Numbered from the stretch's first letter, positions 53,001 through 63,449 are shown. The stretch is DNA of 64,000 bases from Sceloporus undulatus (GCF_019175285.1 NC_056529.1:21317853-21381852), one strand, 5' to 3'. A program made the numbers and translations. Notes: generated from the letters alone by a model not told the origin.

Positions 53001-53958
53001 AGGCTTGCAGGGTTGTTTAGGGAGCAAATGTCTCATCTGTTTTCAATTGAACGAATGCCACCGGCTGTGCTTCAATCTGAACTATTTTGCAGACCTTGAA
53101 AGGGCCTCACTGCAGATGCAGAGCTGCTAGAAAGAGGTTTTATTGTGCGGTGCAAAAGGAGGAGGTTAAATTTCATATCTGTGGGGTTTTATCATCATGA
53201 AAGTAAGGGGAACGGAGCAAAGGGCTCCTTTTCTTCCATGCCCTGAAAAGCCCAGAATGCTCCCAGCTCCTCTTCCGTGGCGTTTTGTCTTATCTCCAAA
53301 CTCCTCTTTCAGAGAGGAATGTGCACCTTTTCCAAAGATGCGTATGTTGTCTTCCTGTGGCAGCACTCAGTGCAAGCATTAAAATAAAAATCCTTGACCG
53401 CCGCAAAAACACACATTATTTCCCATTCTTTCAAAACTGCGCAATAATCACTGAAGGTTGTCATGCCAACATACAAATGAACAAGTGGTCGGATAATGAT
53501 CTTTACACCTGAAAATGCAGAGAGACACAGATGAAAGATGTCTGCTTCCTAAGGTTGGCAACCAAATCCAGCCAGATTTCCTTGTGGCTTGAATGTTGGA
53601 CTCTGGAGACCAGGGTTCGAATCCCCATTCAGCCGTGCAAAGCCACTGGTTAAGCTTGAGCAAGTCACACTCTCTCGGCCTCAGAGGAAAGCAAAGGCGA
53701 ACCCTCTCTGGACAAATCTTGCCAAAAAAAGCCCCATGGAAGATTCGCCATAAGTCAGAAATGACTTGAAGGAATAGAATCATAGAATAGAATACGACAA
53801 CAACCACAACAACATTTTGCCAAGCAGTCAGCTTCCTTGCAAGTTTCCACACAGGTCTATGGAGAGCCATTTCCCTAATTTAATCACAATAAGGTTGCCA
53901 AAAAAATAAGGCTGAGCTGGAAAATTAAAATAAGTGGCTCTTCTGCAGAGTTTAAGAA

Positions 53959-54007
<49 letters not shown>

Positions 54008-54331
54008 GTGATTATTTGGATGACAGTTCTCCAAATTCCTCCGCTTCCATGGACAATTGCTGCACTGACTATTTATGGACGGAAGTAGTCTGAGAATTAT
54101 AATCCCCAAAAGGCAACTTCCCAAATTCAGACCATGAAGATTTGGGTTTTTCTAAAGTCTTGCTTGCTCTTGGGATTTTTGAGAATCCTTTTATTTAGGT
54201 AAGAATTCAATAGGTGAAGCTTTCGGTGTCAGAAACAGAGGATGCTTCCCGAACCTGTTGCATTTCCACCTGTCATTTTGCTGGTGTTACATTCAGGACT
54301 CTTGATATCTTCGGGAAAAGGCGGAATATAA

Positions 54332-54367
<36 letters not shown>

Positions 54368-56856
54368 AGACAGAGGTCTTGCTTGAAAATAATAATAATA
54401 ATATATACACTATTCTATTATATATTATTATAATACTGTATATAATATACAATATAATATATAATATATTATTATTATTATTAAAGACATAGAGGTTTTG
54501 CTTGAAAATAATAACAACAATATATTATATATTATATATTATTATAATATATTATATACAATATATAATACACAATATAAAATTATAATATGTTATATAA
54601 TGATAAATTATTATTACAGTATTATTATTATTATTATTATTTTGGCAGCTCTGTCCAAAGTTAGGAATAGCCTTGAATTTTCCATGGATGTATATGTAGA
54701 CGGAGAAGGTGGAACATGCTTGGTTTTTTTAAAATATTTTTTTATTAAATTTTAAGATATAATAAAGACAAATGACACTTTCTCTTTCGGATGGACTCTG
54801 TGTTCATCTGTGAATGTGATAAGTTACTAATTTCTTGCATTTTCGGATTGCCCCCTCTTCCTTCTCCTCCTCCTTCTTCTTTTGGGACGGTGATACATTC
54901 CTCCGCATGAAAAAGTCCGGAGCCCCAGGAAAGCTTGTCCTTGGAATATTTCAGTGCATGACTTTGCTGAGATGAATAATAATAATGATGATGATAATGA
55001 TAATATGAGTCGCACGATGATGGACGAGGAACATGCCAAAGCTTTCAGCGTGGGCTGGATGGGTGGAGAGGGATGGCTGGCATTTTTCGGATGTGGAGGG
55101 CAAAGAGGGAAGATGCTTTCGAACCTCTTATCCAGCTCTTCTCTTTTGCCTCCATCCCAGTGCATTACGGTTCATGGTTTGACCACGTCAAGGGCTGGCT
55201 CAGCTGCCAGGGAGAATCCGGCATTGCCTACCTCACCTATGAGGAGCTGCACCAGGTGAGTGCACCTGAAGGTGGGCACCAGATGCAGGGAGGTGGGCTG
55301 CCCCTTATAGTTAGGAGATCCATCATGATAGTCAGAGTCTCGGATCAGCGAAGCTGATTGGTTAGAACTGGGAAGTGTATGATGCTCAGAAGTTAAAAAT
55401 TATAGAGCTGAAATGGACTAAGAGCAAAGGTTGCTATTCTAGGGTCATGTCAAACCCTCTGTTCTGGAACACAAACAATTCTGGAATGACTCCGGACTTA
55501 AACGTTATTACCCAAAACAAAAGGAAATAATACAGGACAGTTGGAGACAGTAAGAGAAAATACTGAGGGATAGAGGCATAAAGACATAAATAAATAATAA
55601 AACTTTTATTTTTATCCTGCTTTTTGTAAAACAAACAAAGCGGCAAACAACATATAAAATCGTACAAGATATACACAATACCCCCCCTTAAAAAAGAACT
55701 TTGAACCTCCAATGAATGTAATGTTTAATTCAATGGTAACCAGTGAAATGGGAATAGTAGTTTTGCTCCGCTTTAGAACCGGGGTCCCAGGAATTTGGGT
55801 TAATTCCTCTGGGAACGCTGCAGCAAAAAATAAGCATGTTTCCTTTCCAATCGGCTCCAGGGCTCCTTGCTCTTTTTAAAATGAAATTCTGGTTTTAAAG
55901 GAATCTGCAACACCAGGAACCTAGGAGACCCGGGTGCGAATCCCTGCTCTGCCATGGGACCCATTGGGTGACTTTGGGCAAGTCACACTCTCTCAGCCTC
56001 AGAGGCTGGCAATGGCAAATCCCTCTGAAGAAACTTGCCAAGAAAACGCCATGATAGGTTTGCCTTAGGGCTGCCATCAGTCGGAAGCGGCTTGAAGGCA
56101 CACAACAATAACAAATGTAGAGCGAAGATGGCACAGAGTTTAGATTGCAGTCTAGCTAAGCCCTGTAGCAATGTTCCCTTCTCTGCAATTTTCCTGTCCC
56201 TTCCTCCCTTTCTTCCTCTGTTTATGTTTCATTCCCTTCTTTCTTCATAGAGATGAAGGGGGGAAGCTGTATACTAGGAATGTTTTGCTGTATGGCAATG
56301 CGTTGCTCATTGTGCATCCATGACTCACATTTCACAAAACAACAATGGCAGAACCCACACTGCTCCCTCCAAAGAGACTCAACCACATCCTTAACCACTT
56401 GCATTTTTTAACCTTTAAAGATATTGCATGCATATATGAATACATTCCTACAACCCATTTACTGCATGAAGATACAGGCTGAGTCTCACTTATTCTGAAA
56501 TCTGAAACAATTCTGAAAATCAAAACTGTTTTTGGTGGGAGGCTGAGATATTGACACCTTTGCATTCGGATGGTTCAGTGTACACAAACTTTGGTTCATG
56601 CACAAAATTATTCCAAAATATTGTGTATAAAATTACCTTCAGGAGATGTATTTAAGGAAATGAATACGAAACATAAATGAATTTGAGAGCTAGGCTTCAT
56701 CTGCAAGATGCCTCATTCTGTACATATAAAGATATTCTGAAATCCAGAAACCTGTCTGCTCCAAGGCATTTCGGATAAAGGAAACTCCACCTGTATTCAC
56801 TGAACACACTTTCAAGTGTTATCATTAAAACAATTCCTTGAGACAAGTACAGCTGC

Positions 56857-56894
<38 letters not shown>

Positions 56895-58213
56895 GATTTT
56901 ATTTATATCTCGCCTTTCCAGAAGAATCAAGGCGGGTTACAATAGAATACATAAATAAATACATAATACATAGATAACTAATATTATGTATCCCCTTATC
57001 CCTTACTTTAAAACTGAAATGCCAACATTATAAATACAAATCTGTTGCGATATGTGACATGGCTGTCTTTTATTTATTGATTTGATTTATGTCCTGCTTT
57101 TCTCCGAAATGGGACTCAGAGCGGCTGACGGTATAAATGAAAACAGCGCAGACTCTCTTAAGTGACTCTCTCACGGAAGCTGTAGTAGTTTACATGTTAG
57201 CAGGGCAGTGAATCTGCTCCGGGTTTTAGTCCAAACCTCAATGGAACCACCCAAAGACCTGAACCTATTTAAGAACTAGGGCCTAGCCATTTGGATATTT
57301 TCCCCAAAGTCTTTTAAAAAACTCTGGGCAGACTCACTGCCCTATAGATGCCCACTGCTCCTGGGTGGGAGGCAATAATAATAATATATTTATGTATTTA
57401 TTTATATCCCGCTCTCCTGTTTGAGAATCGAGGCTATGGGCCAGTGCAACCCCCCAACTTTGCTTTATCCTTCTGCTTGACCCCAGGACTTGGAGGGCTC
57501 TATAGAGCGGCTGTGCGCTTTCCTGGGTCACCCTGTGAAGCCTGACTTGACCGACTCCATCCGGAAGCACTGCAGCTTTGCCTCCATGAGCCAGAATGAC
57601 ATGGTGAACGGTGCCCTTGTTCCTCAGGAGATCTTGGATACCAGCAAGAGCCAGTTCATGAGGAAGGGTGAGTGGTGAAGAGCTCAAGTCGTGGGTGAAG
57701 GTCCGTCCTTGGACCGGTCACTCAGGTCCGATGGGACTGCAGGCCACCCGTGCCATTCCCTTGACCATTGTGGCAGAACCACATCAGGTCAGGTAAGGAT
57801 GGGTGAAGGAGATGCCCAGCTGATCTGACCTGGCCAAGCCAACCTTATGCTCTTTCAGTCTCCAAAGGGATCTTGCAGCACAAACTGTACAAAAGAATTT
57901 GTAGCATCCATTTTCCTAGACTTGGTCTGCATGGTGCCCAGGAAGGACCTTTATAATCAGACTGCATGAATAGCCATCTCTTAAGGTGTCTGTGTCATTT
58001 AAATAGCATCCCTCCAAAGTGACCCGGAGCAGCTTTATTTTGGCCTGTCTGTTTGGGCCCTAACACAGTTATGTCTCCAAGTTCTATCCTCTTTCAGGCA
58101 TTGTTGGAGACTGGAAGAACCACTTCTCTCCGCTGCAGAGTGCTCTCTTCAGCAAGAAATACCAGGAGGAAATGGGAGGCCTGGACCTGCCTTTCAAGTG
58201 GGTCATGGACTGA
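46663..58213 (+). CDS. SULT5A1: Sulfotransferase family 5A member 1, exon 1 disrupted
   Basis: Exons 2-6 (48124-48332, 50300-50426, 55161-55255, 57487-57667, 58098-58213) join cleanly. They show TTWMQEIL (start of the PAPS P-loop region), LLTSHLPHAAL with the catalytic His, VIYLARHPKDVAVSYYHFYR with the 3'-phosphate-binding Arg and Ser, and RKGIVGDWKNHF, the C-terminal PAPS loop. The likely exon 1 (46663-46796, donor GTAAGT) starts at a strong Kozak ATG and contains FAFRSSDS, but needs a frame change at a G4 run and again near the end, where the usual YPKSG is not legible. Cytosolic SULTs move sulfate from PAPS to hydroxyl or amino groups; the 5A1 substrate is unknown. Synteny beside DPEP1 matches mouse Sult5a1. 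It is either a decaying gene or has consensus errors in exon 1. Confidence 0.85.
46953..47023. repeat. (TA)n microsatellite
   Basis: A long TA run with ATATTATATATAAT interruptions in SULT5A1 intron 1, about 155 bp after the exon 1 donor. Confidence 0.92.
47056..47182. mobile_element. Foldback element with TTTTATTGGCCAA arms
   Basis: CAGTGATACCTTTTATTGGC and GCCAATAAAGATATCACTGA are inverted copies about 100 bp apart. It is a short DNA element in SULT5A1 intron 1. Confidence 0.8.
47838..48053. mobile_element. Near-perfect CTACAAATCCC-family foldback
   Basis: The left arm (GCATCCACACTGGGGAAATA to TTGTGGCCCAGAGC) and the right arm (GCTCTGGGCCACAAAC to CCCAGTGTGGATGCAGCC) pair over about 100 bp each with few mismatches. 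The centre AGAGCAGAGCTCTGCT is itself a palindrome. The element ends 70 bp before SULT5A1 exon 2. Confidence 0.9.
48430..49160. repeat. Sequence shared with SULT5A1 intron 4 (copy A)
   Basis: GACTGGTTAGAACTG, TGCTCAGAAGTTAAAAA, AACCCTCTGTTCTGGAA, AAAAGGAAATAA, GGACAGTTGGAGA, ATCCAATGAATGTAAT, CCCCAGGAATTTGG and GGCTCCAGG occur in the same order as at 55345-55890. It is in intron 2, about 100 bp past exon 2. Confidence 0.8.
49267..49440 (+). mobile_element. hAT-type short element with 8-bp target repeat
   Basis: The ends CAGTGGTTTTCAATCTTCC and CAGGTTGAGAAGTGCTG are inverted. The flanks CTCTCGGT (49259-49266) and CTCTAGGT (49441-49448) differ by one base, fitting the 8-bp duplication of hAT insertion. 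The inner GGTGACCCCCAACCATAAAA and GACCATCAGAAATATGTG are well-known phrases of this squamate family. Confidence 0.85.
49449..49550. mobile_element. TTTTGGACTT...AAGTCCAAAA foldback
   Basis: GTTTTGGACTTTAGTTCCCA pairs with GGGAGTTGAAGTCCAAAAC around TTGGCCAACAG. Copies of the same family lie at about 51385-51500, 58940-59025 and 61905-62015. Confidence 0.75.
49560..50290. other. SULT5A1 intron 2, unique sequence
   Basis: AT-rich sequence with several GCAATGCACGAAGG/GCACG phrases and TTAATTAATTAG tracts at about 49840-49890. I see no exon and no repeat I can name. Confidence 0.45.
50545..51115 (+). mobile_element. CR1 LINE 3' end with intact tail
   Basis: TCCTACTCCTTTCTGCTTTG-like start, CTGTGTCCAGAGGAGGGTGG, GGGTCTGGAAACCATAAAGC, GAACTTCCTGACAGTAAGAG, GGGGTTGGACTGGATGGCCC and the terminal TCTTCCAACTCTATGATG. 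The longest and best kept CR1 end in the window; in SULT5A1 intron 3. Confidence 0.92.
51520..53570. other. SULT5A1 intron 3, middle part
   Basis: No exon is seen. A TTTATTTATACGCC/CCAAAATGGGACTCAAGGTG repeat tail lies at 52196-52270, a CTACAAATCCC foldback at about 52665-52840, and a CR1 3' scrap (AAAGGGTTCGACTAGATGAC) at about 52900-52960. The rest is unique. Confidence 0.6.
53575..53790 (+). mobile_element. Sauria/ACA-type SINE
   Basis: Has GACCAGGGTTCGAATCCCC at about 53611, TTGAGCAAGTCACACTCTCT, CGGCCTCAGAGGAAAGC and CATAAGTCAGAAATGACTTG, then a CR1-like AATAGAATCATAGAATAG end. It lies in SULT5A1 intron 3. Confidence 0.92.
53956..54660. repeat. (AAT)n arrays with a duplicated AAAGACAGAGG block
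   Basis: (AAT)n at 53956-54007 and (ATT)n at 54335-54366. The block TTAAAGACAGAGGTCTTGCTT with an AAT/TA tail occurs at about 54365 and again, slightly changed, at about 54482, each followed by TATATTAT-rich sequence. The region 54330-54650 is essentially all A and T. Confidence 0.85.
55345..55890. repeat. Sequence shared with SULT5A1 intron 2 (copy B)
   Basis: Parallel to 48430-49160, interrupted by an inserted AAATAAATAATAAAACTTTT/ATCCTGCTTTTTG stretch at about 55588-55680. It starts about 90 bp past the exon 4 donor. See the findings. Confidence 0.8.
55905..56115 (+). mobile_element. Sauria/ACA-type SINE
   Basis: Has CCCGGGTGCGAATCCCTGCT, GACTTTGGGCAAGTCACACT, CTCAGCCTCAGAGGCTGGC, CTTGCCAAGAAAACGCCATG and GGCTTGAAGGCACACAACAA. 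It is well preserved and lies in SULT5A1 intron 4. Confidence 0.93.
56475..56793 (+). mobile_element. Tigger3-like DNA transposon copy, full length
   Basis: 319 bp from CAGGCTGAGTCTCACTTATT to AAGGAAACTCCACCTG, with TA at both flanks (56473-56474 and 56794-56795). Internal phrases TGTACACAAACTTTGGTTCA and ATTTCGGATAAAGG fit the same family as 6670-6922, here in reverse internal order. It lies in SULT5A1 intron 4. Confidence 0.8.
56858..57430 (-). repeat. Three TTTATATCCCGC-type repeat tails
   Basis: (AAT)n at 56858-56894 with TTATTTATATCTCGCCTTTCC; TGATTTATGTCCTGCTTTTC with AAATGGGACTCAGAGCGGCT at about 57070-57130; and ATTTATTTATATCCCGCTCT at about 57388-57430. All are inverted 3' tails of one family, in SULT5A1 intron 4; the last ends 55 bp before exon 5. 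Confidence 0.75.
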
Positions 58214-58675
58214 GCTCCTGGTGCCAAGGAGGGCCCAGATGGTGGGCAGTTCCTAGTGGGAATTCCCCTATGGTCAGACACAACTTGACAACCTTGTCAA
58301 CAGGGAATACCTTTACCTTTAAGAACTCCAGAAGGACCATGTTGGATCACAGCAAAGGCCTGCCTGGTCCAGAGTCCTCTTTCGTTGCTCCAAGGACAGC
58401 CACCTTCTTCCAAAAATCAGCTCCTGAATGCCAAGATGGATGCACCCAACCAGCAGGGCAGCATTGAAAAGGATTCCACCATGGTTCCTACCCAATGATC
58501 TGATGACCCCTTTGCCTCCATGGGCAAAAGAGATCTTTTCCCCAAACTTGATACATGAGAGACTTTGTTTGGGCAGATGGTGGAAACTGAAGCTGAGGAT
58601 GCAAATCTCACGCTCCAATTAGGAGCTTGGGGAGGATAGTGGGTTGGAATAAACAGTCTGTGGTGCACGCATTAG
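58214..58675 (+). other. SULT5A1: SULT5A1 3' UTR with poly(A) signal
   Basis: Unique sequence follows the TGA, with AATAAA at 58648-58653 followed by a GT-rich CAGTCTGTGGTGC stretch. Confidence 0.75.
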
Positions 58676-59185
58676 AAGTCACCTTTTGGGGCTTCTTTTC
58701 GTAACCTCTTCTAACATTTGGAAAGGAACCGGCCAGAACTTTAATCAGGGGTTCTGGGACATCAAGTGATGAAAGATCATCTCTGGGCCCCCAGACATCA
58801 CTTGGTCCAGAGGGGGTCAGAAATGTGGGGATCTGAGCCCATCATCTTTAACCAGACTCCCCGAGAAAAGCATCACACATGCTTTTTCTGTTGTGTGTCC
58901 ACTCAAGAGACTTACTGACAACAACCCATTTTTGTCTTTCCAAATGTTCTGGACTTCAACTGCTAGAAAAGCCCAATGGTCAGGGATTCCTGGACTTGAA
59001 GTCCTACAACATCCAGATGTTGGCCACCACTGCAATAATGCCCTCTTCCCCAAAATGGGGTTGGACTACAGTTCCCATCTTCCCCAATGCCTCAATAGGA
59101 CTCCTACTGATAGAGGCCCAAGACAGAAGACAATAGCTATTTGAAGTCCCTGCGGCATTGGCTTCCAGTGCATGTTCGCTGAATG

Positions 59186-59410
59186 TTGTTGTTGTTGTTG
59201 TTGTGGGACTTCAAGTCATTTCTGACTTATGGAGACCCTAAGGCAAACCTAGCAAGATTTGCTTGCTGGGGTTTTATGCCTTTGCCTCCCTGTGAGGCTG
59301 AGAGAGTGTGACTTGCCTTAGGTCACCCAGTGGGATTCTGTGGCTGAGCAGAGATTCAAACCCTGGTCTCCAGAGTCATTGTGCAGTGCTTAGACCACTG
59401 CATTGCTATA
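59186..59410 (-). mobile_element. Sauria/ACA-type SINE, inverted
   Basis: (TTG)n then GGACTTCAAGTCATTTCTGA, GAGGCTGAGAGAGTGTGAC, GTGGCTGAGCAGAGATTCAA and ACCCTGGTCTCCAGAGTC. It lies downstream of SULT5A1. Confidence 0.92.
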
Positions 59411-59589
59411 TAAGAATCGAAGCAAGAAAGACCATTAGCAATTCTTTCCATATAGACATTCCTGTACCACTATTCAGTTAAAAAAAACCCATAATAATTT
59501 ACAATATTGCTGTGTTAAGCCCCGTCCGTCTCCAATACAATAAAATAGAATCATGTCAGAACTTTAAAAATAAAAGTATTTCTCTAAAA

Positions 59590-59786
59590 CAGGGGTCAGC
59601 AACTTACGGACCACGGGCCACATCTGGCCCGGCGAGGCCTTGGGACCGGCCCCAGCCTGGTCCTGCCGCCGATTGCTGCCCCCGCCGCAGCTTCCACGCC
59701 GCTCTGGGTGCCATTTTGAGTTTGGCACCCCAGTTGTTTGAGGGACAGCAACCTGGCCCCCAGCTCAAAAAGGTTGCCTACCCCTG
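59590..59786. mobile_element. hAT short element with perfect 8-bp target repeat
   Basis: 197 bp with inverted ends CAGGGGTCAGCAACTT and AGGTTGCCTACCCCTG. CTCTAAAA occurs exactly on both sides (59582-59589 and 59787-59794). The interior is far more GC-rich than its surroundings (CCCGCCGCAGC, GGACCGGCCCC), with ACGGACCACGGGCCACATCT near the left end. Confidence 0.93.
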
Positions 59787-59794
59787 CTCTAAAA

Positions 59795-61800
59795 CCACTA
59801 AATGCTCACACAATTGCTAGTACGTTAAAATCACAATGAAAACACAACTGCAGGGTGACCAACCGGTATTCCAAAAACATCTTTATTTTTCCTTTAATCG
59901 TTTTACTTTTTTAAATAAATACTCGCTTCCCTTCAAAGAACTCAGAAATCGGAAAAAGGGGGAAATGTGTTGGGATGAGAAAAAGAAAGAGGGATGTTAT
60001 TTGAATAGAAAACTCCCGATTGCAACAGGGGCTGTTTAAAAGGTCTGGATGGCAATCATTATCATAATAACAATAATTTTAAAATTGCACTGTTTCTCAT
60101 AATCCTTGCTGCAGCGACAAAAGTGGGAGAGAAGCCCAGAATGAGAGGAGAGGAGGAGGCAGAAATATTGAGGGTGGAAAAGGGAGGGAAAAGACAGATA
60201 AAACTGTTACTGACAATCCGTCGCGAACGCAGCCTGTTTTCCGAACAGAAGCCCTGCTGGAATCTCTATTCCAATTTTCTTGCAGCCAAAAAGAAAAACA
60301 ACAAGAAGTTTTAATCAATGCACATTGGACCAAGAATGTTAAAGAAATGTGCACATAAATTGGGATGGGGGAAGGAAGGTTTTGGGAGCCCTTCCGCACT
60401 GCACAACTATAGCACTATGATTCCACTTCTATTGCCATGGTTGCATCCTCTGGGATCCTGGGATTTGTAGTCCAAAGAAGGAATAGAGCTCTGTGGATGA
60501 GAATTTAAAAGCACCCTGCGCCAAACTGCAAATCCCAGGATTCCATGGCAATTAAAGTAGAATCAAGGTGCATTCTTGGTGTGATGTGAAAGGACCCTTG
60601 TTTGCTTCCATCCATTAAAAATCCTTGTATATAAAAAAATGAAGGAGAGGAAGAACATGGCAAGTGGGGAAAGGAGACACTTTGGAGACAGTGACCTTTG
60701 CATAGAGATGGGGCTTGTTGTGAAGACACACACACACACACGCACACATACACACACAACAGCCACACGAATGCTAGAAGCCATAAGGATGTTGGTTGTC
60801 GGCAGCCGTGGCAACTGGTAACTTCAATATTAAGAGACCAGTAAATCCATTTACAGGAGTTGTCCAAGGTGCCGAACCTATTTAGGACGCCCAGTTCTGC
60901 ACCTTGGAGAGCTCATTTGAACTGGTGCGGATTCACTGTCCCAACTGGGATGACTGGCCACTACCGGAGACGCGGGTCTCTTTGTTTCCTCCCCCATTAA
61001 ATTAGGCCTATTGGGGCTGACTTTTCTCAACGGGGTTTTGCAGCTTCAGTTCTCAGTCCTGCAAAAGCGCAGAGGCCCATCCCTATCCTAAACTCACCCA
61101 ACTTTCAAAGGAGGTAATTCTGCAAAATGTGCCAACCCATGGTACAGGACCTTGACCGATTTGGCATGCAAAAAGCAAGGCAAAAGTATGAAAGTCCCAT
61201 TTTGGGGACTTTTGCAGAATCCTCAGTCATCCTCCTGGTTGGTGGCTTTTGGGAACGACAGTCCAAAAGAGAACTTAGCAGGTAAAAAATAGTCATGTCA
61301 TTAAGTACATCAGCTTAGATTTACTTCAAATAATCTTCTGTTTCCTTTTGAAACTGAAAAAAAAATGCATGGTGACTTTTTTCCTTAGTAAAGGAATAGA
61401 AGATGGCTAAGGATCCTGCCTCCCTTCTGCTGAATGTTAGAGGGATACCAAGGTTTTCAACTGATTTATAGCTAAATATATAGCAGAGACGGAGAAGGGT
61501 ACGCTTAAAACTCAGCTGGATGGCAGAAACCAGTTGCTAAAAGGGGCATTAAAACCAAACTGTGTCACCTAATAATTCATATTTTTTCTTTCTTGTTTAA
61601 AAAGGGACATTCCTCTCCTCTCCAAGCCACTGAGTCGCTTTTCCATGTCCGTGCGTGAAAACACAATTGCTAAAGTATTTGTGCATTTGAGGCATGAATG
61701 GTCCTGATTTCCAGAGTTTCCCTTTCATTCCACACAACCATTGATGCCATGAGCTTAGCTTACTCTTGTTTTTCTGCAACAACTACCCTCAAGAGTTTGG
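59795..61800. other. Intergenic DNA between SULT5A1 and the GPCR exon
   Basis: No exon is seen. A foldback with ATCCTGGGATTTGTAGTCC and CTGCAAATCCCAGGATTCC arms spans about 60385-60600, and a (CA)n lies at about 60726-60760. The remainder is unique. Confidence 0.6.
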
Positions 61801-62160
61801 GATGTGTCCACACTGCCATTTCATGCCACTTTAACTGTGGTATCCTGGGATTTGTTTGCTGAGATACTCTGAATTCTCTAGCACCATTGATCCACCTGAG
61901 GTTTGGGACTTCAACTCCCAGAACCCCCCAGCCAGCATGGATAATGATATAGGATGCTGGGAGCTGAAGTCCAAAACATCTGGTGCTCCAAAGCTGAGGA
62001 CCATTGCTCTAGTATGCTCCTCTGAACTATAGCATTAGGTTCCTCGAGCAGAGAATTGTAAGACTCACAAAATTACAAATCCTAGGATTCAATGGGATGG
62101 ATCCACAGCAGTTAAACTGGTATCAAAGTGCTATAACTGCCATGCAGAGAGAACCTGCAA
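61800..62160. mobile_element. Nested foldback elements
   Basis: The outer element runs from GTGTCCACACTGCCATTTCA (61807) to about 62155 (AAATCCTAGGATTCAATGGG arm). A TTTGGGACTTCAACTCCCAG...GAGCTGAAGTCCAAAACA foldback is inserted at about 61905-62015. Confidence 0.7.
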
Positions 62161-62598
62161 TTGCACCAGCACCATCTAGGATTTGTATGATGTCTTGGCC
62201 CAAGAGAGGGCTGGCGATATCCTAAAACCGTATGGTCCACATTTCCAAAGAAAGAAAGAAAAAAGAAAGAGAGAGAGAGTGACAGAAAGCAGAAGATGCT
62301 GTTCCATCAGAGAAGATGGCACAGAGAAGATGCTGTGCCATCATTCTTTGCTCCTAAGTTTAGGGCCAAACCAGTGCTGCCTGTTCCAAAGGACCTTTAG
62401 GTGGGGACCTGGCACCATTCACATGGTAATATAGACCATCATGGCACATCTGGGAACATCCGTTTCCTAAACTACTTTCTGGGTAGTGCCCTTGCAATAG
62501 CTCAGTTGTCCAGTTCTTTCCCAGCTGCAAGACACACTGAAGCAACATGCTTTATGATCCAGCACAAATCCCAATGCCACCGTGGGTCTGGGGAGGTC

Positions 62599-62927
62599 CT
62601 ACAGGTTGGTGGGGCTGCCATCTTGTTTGAAGCACCTAAGGCTCCCAGAAGAAGACCTGATGCGGGGACAACCTGGGAAGAGACTTGGGCACCGCTTGTG
62701 CTTGCCATCTCCTTCCACCGCAGCGCTGACGGTGGGCAAGCAATGTGGCCACTGCTCTGGGTGGGCTTCATGGCAGGGCTGGCACAATGTCTGCCTGATC
62801 TTCTGGAGTTTTCTCCTGAAGCTCCTGTTGACCCAGAAGTAGACAAAGCAGTTGAGGAAGCCGCTGCCGATGGGGAGCCACAGGGCAACGAATTCAACCC
62901 ATTCATTGACTCTTTTTCGGGTGAAAG
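62599..62927 (-). CDS. Rhodopsin-class GPCR, last coding exon (partial)
   Basis: The minus-strand exon starts after acceptor CACCACCAG at 62928-62930 and ends at TAG (62601-62599), giving 108 codons preceded by two bases of a split codon. It encodes FTRKRVNEWVEFVALWLPIG, then SGFLNCFVYFWVNRSFRRKL, which reads as the top and body of transmembrane helix 7 and an amphipathic helix 8, then a Cys-rich cytoplasmic tail of about 60 residues. CQPC after helix 8 is a candidate palmitoylation site. The NPxxY motif is NCFVY here. The exons for helices 1-6 lie past the right edge. I do not recognise the receptor; among class A GPCRs it could be an orphan lost in mammals. The neighbour expected from mammalian order is CPNE7, so this gene is extra. 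Confidence 0.75.
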
Positions 62928-63012
62928 CTGGTGGTGGGATGGAAGAAAAGTGTTAGTCAGTTTGTGCCCAGGACGCGTGGCAGGAAGATGGCTAACCTTC
63001 CTCCATCTTGCC

Positions 63013-63232
63013 AGCAAGTCTGCATTTGCACTGCAGAAATAATGCAGTTGGACGCTGCTTTGACTGCCGTGGCTCCATGCTACAGAGTTCTGGGATTTGT
63101 AGTTTTGTGAGATATTTTACCCTTCTCTGCCAGAGAGCTCCGGTGCCACAACAACCTACAAATCCCAGCATTCCATAGCATTGTGCCATGACAGTTCAAG
63201 CAGTGCCAAACTGCATTAATTCAGCAGTATAT
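63013..63232. mobile_element. CTACAAATCCC foldback element, full length
   Basis: GCATTTGCACTGCAGAAATA pairs with ATTCAGCAGTATATAC-type sequence at the far end; TTCTGGGATTTGTAGTTTTG and CAACCTACAAATCCCAGCAT form the inner arms. It lies 85 bp upstream (minus-strand sense) of the GPCR exon. Confidence 0.88.
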
Positions 63233-63449
63233 ACACAGCCAAAGACAGGAGTGGAGAAATTCCCAAGATTTGGGGGCCACATCGGCTCCTTGTTGGAACT
63301 TTGTGGGCCACACGTTTTTTAATTTAATTCTTAAAAAAATTAAACACATGTTCCTGTGTCCTTTGGAATACTTTCCAACATTGTACAGATCATGCACAGC
63401 CAAGCAACATCAGAATGTGGTCAAGAGGGCAAAAGTTATTTAAAACCCT

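Noticed and set aside
54330-54660. AT-only region as an origin or scaffold attachment site
   Set aside because: It is better explained as expanded (AAT)n/(TA)n with one block duplication; no other evidence supports a special role.
62502-63017. 171-codon minus-strand frame
   Set aside because: It overlaps the GPCR exon in a different frame. Only the frame read from the acceptor at 62928 gives helix 7 and helix 8.
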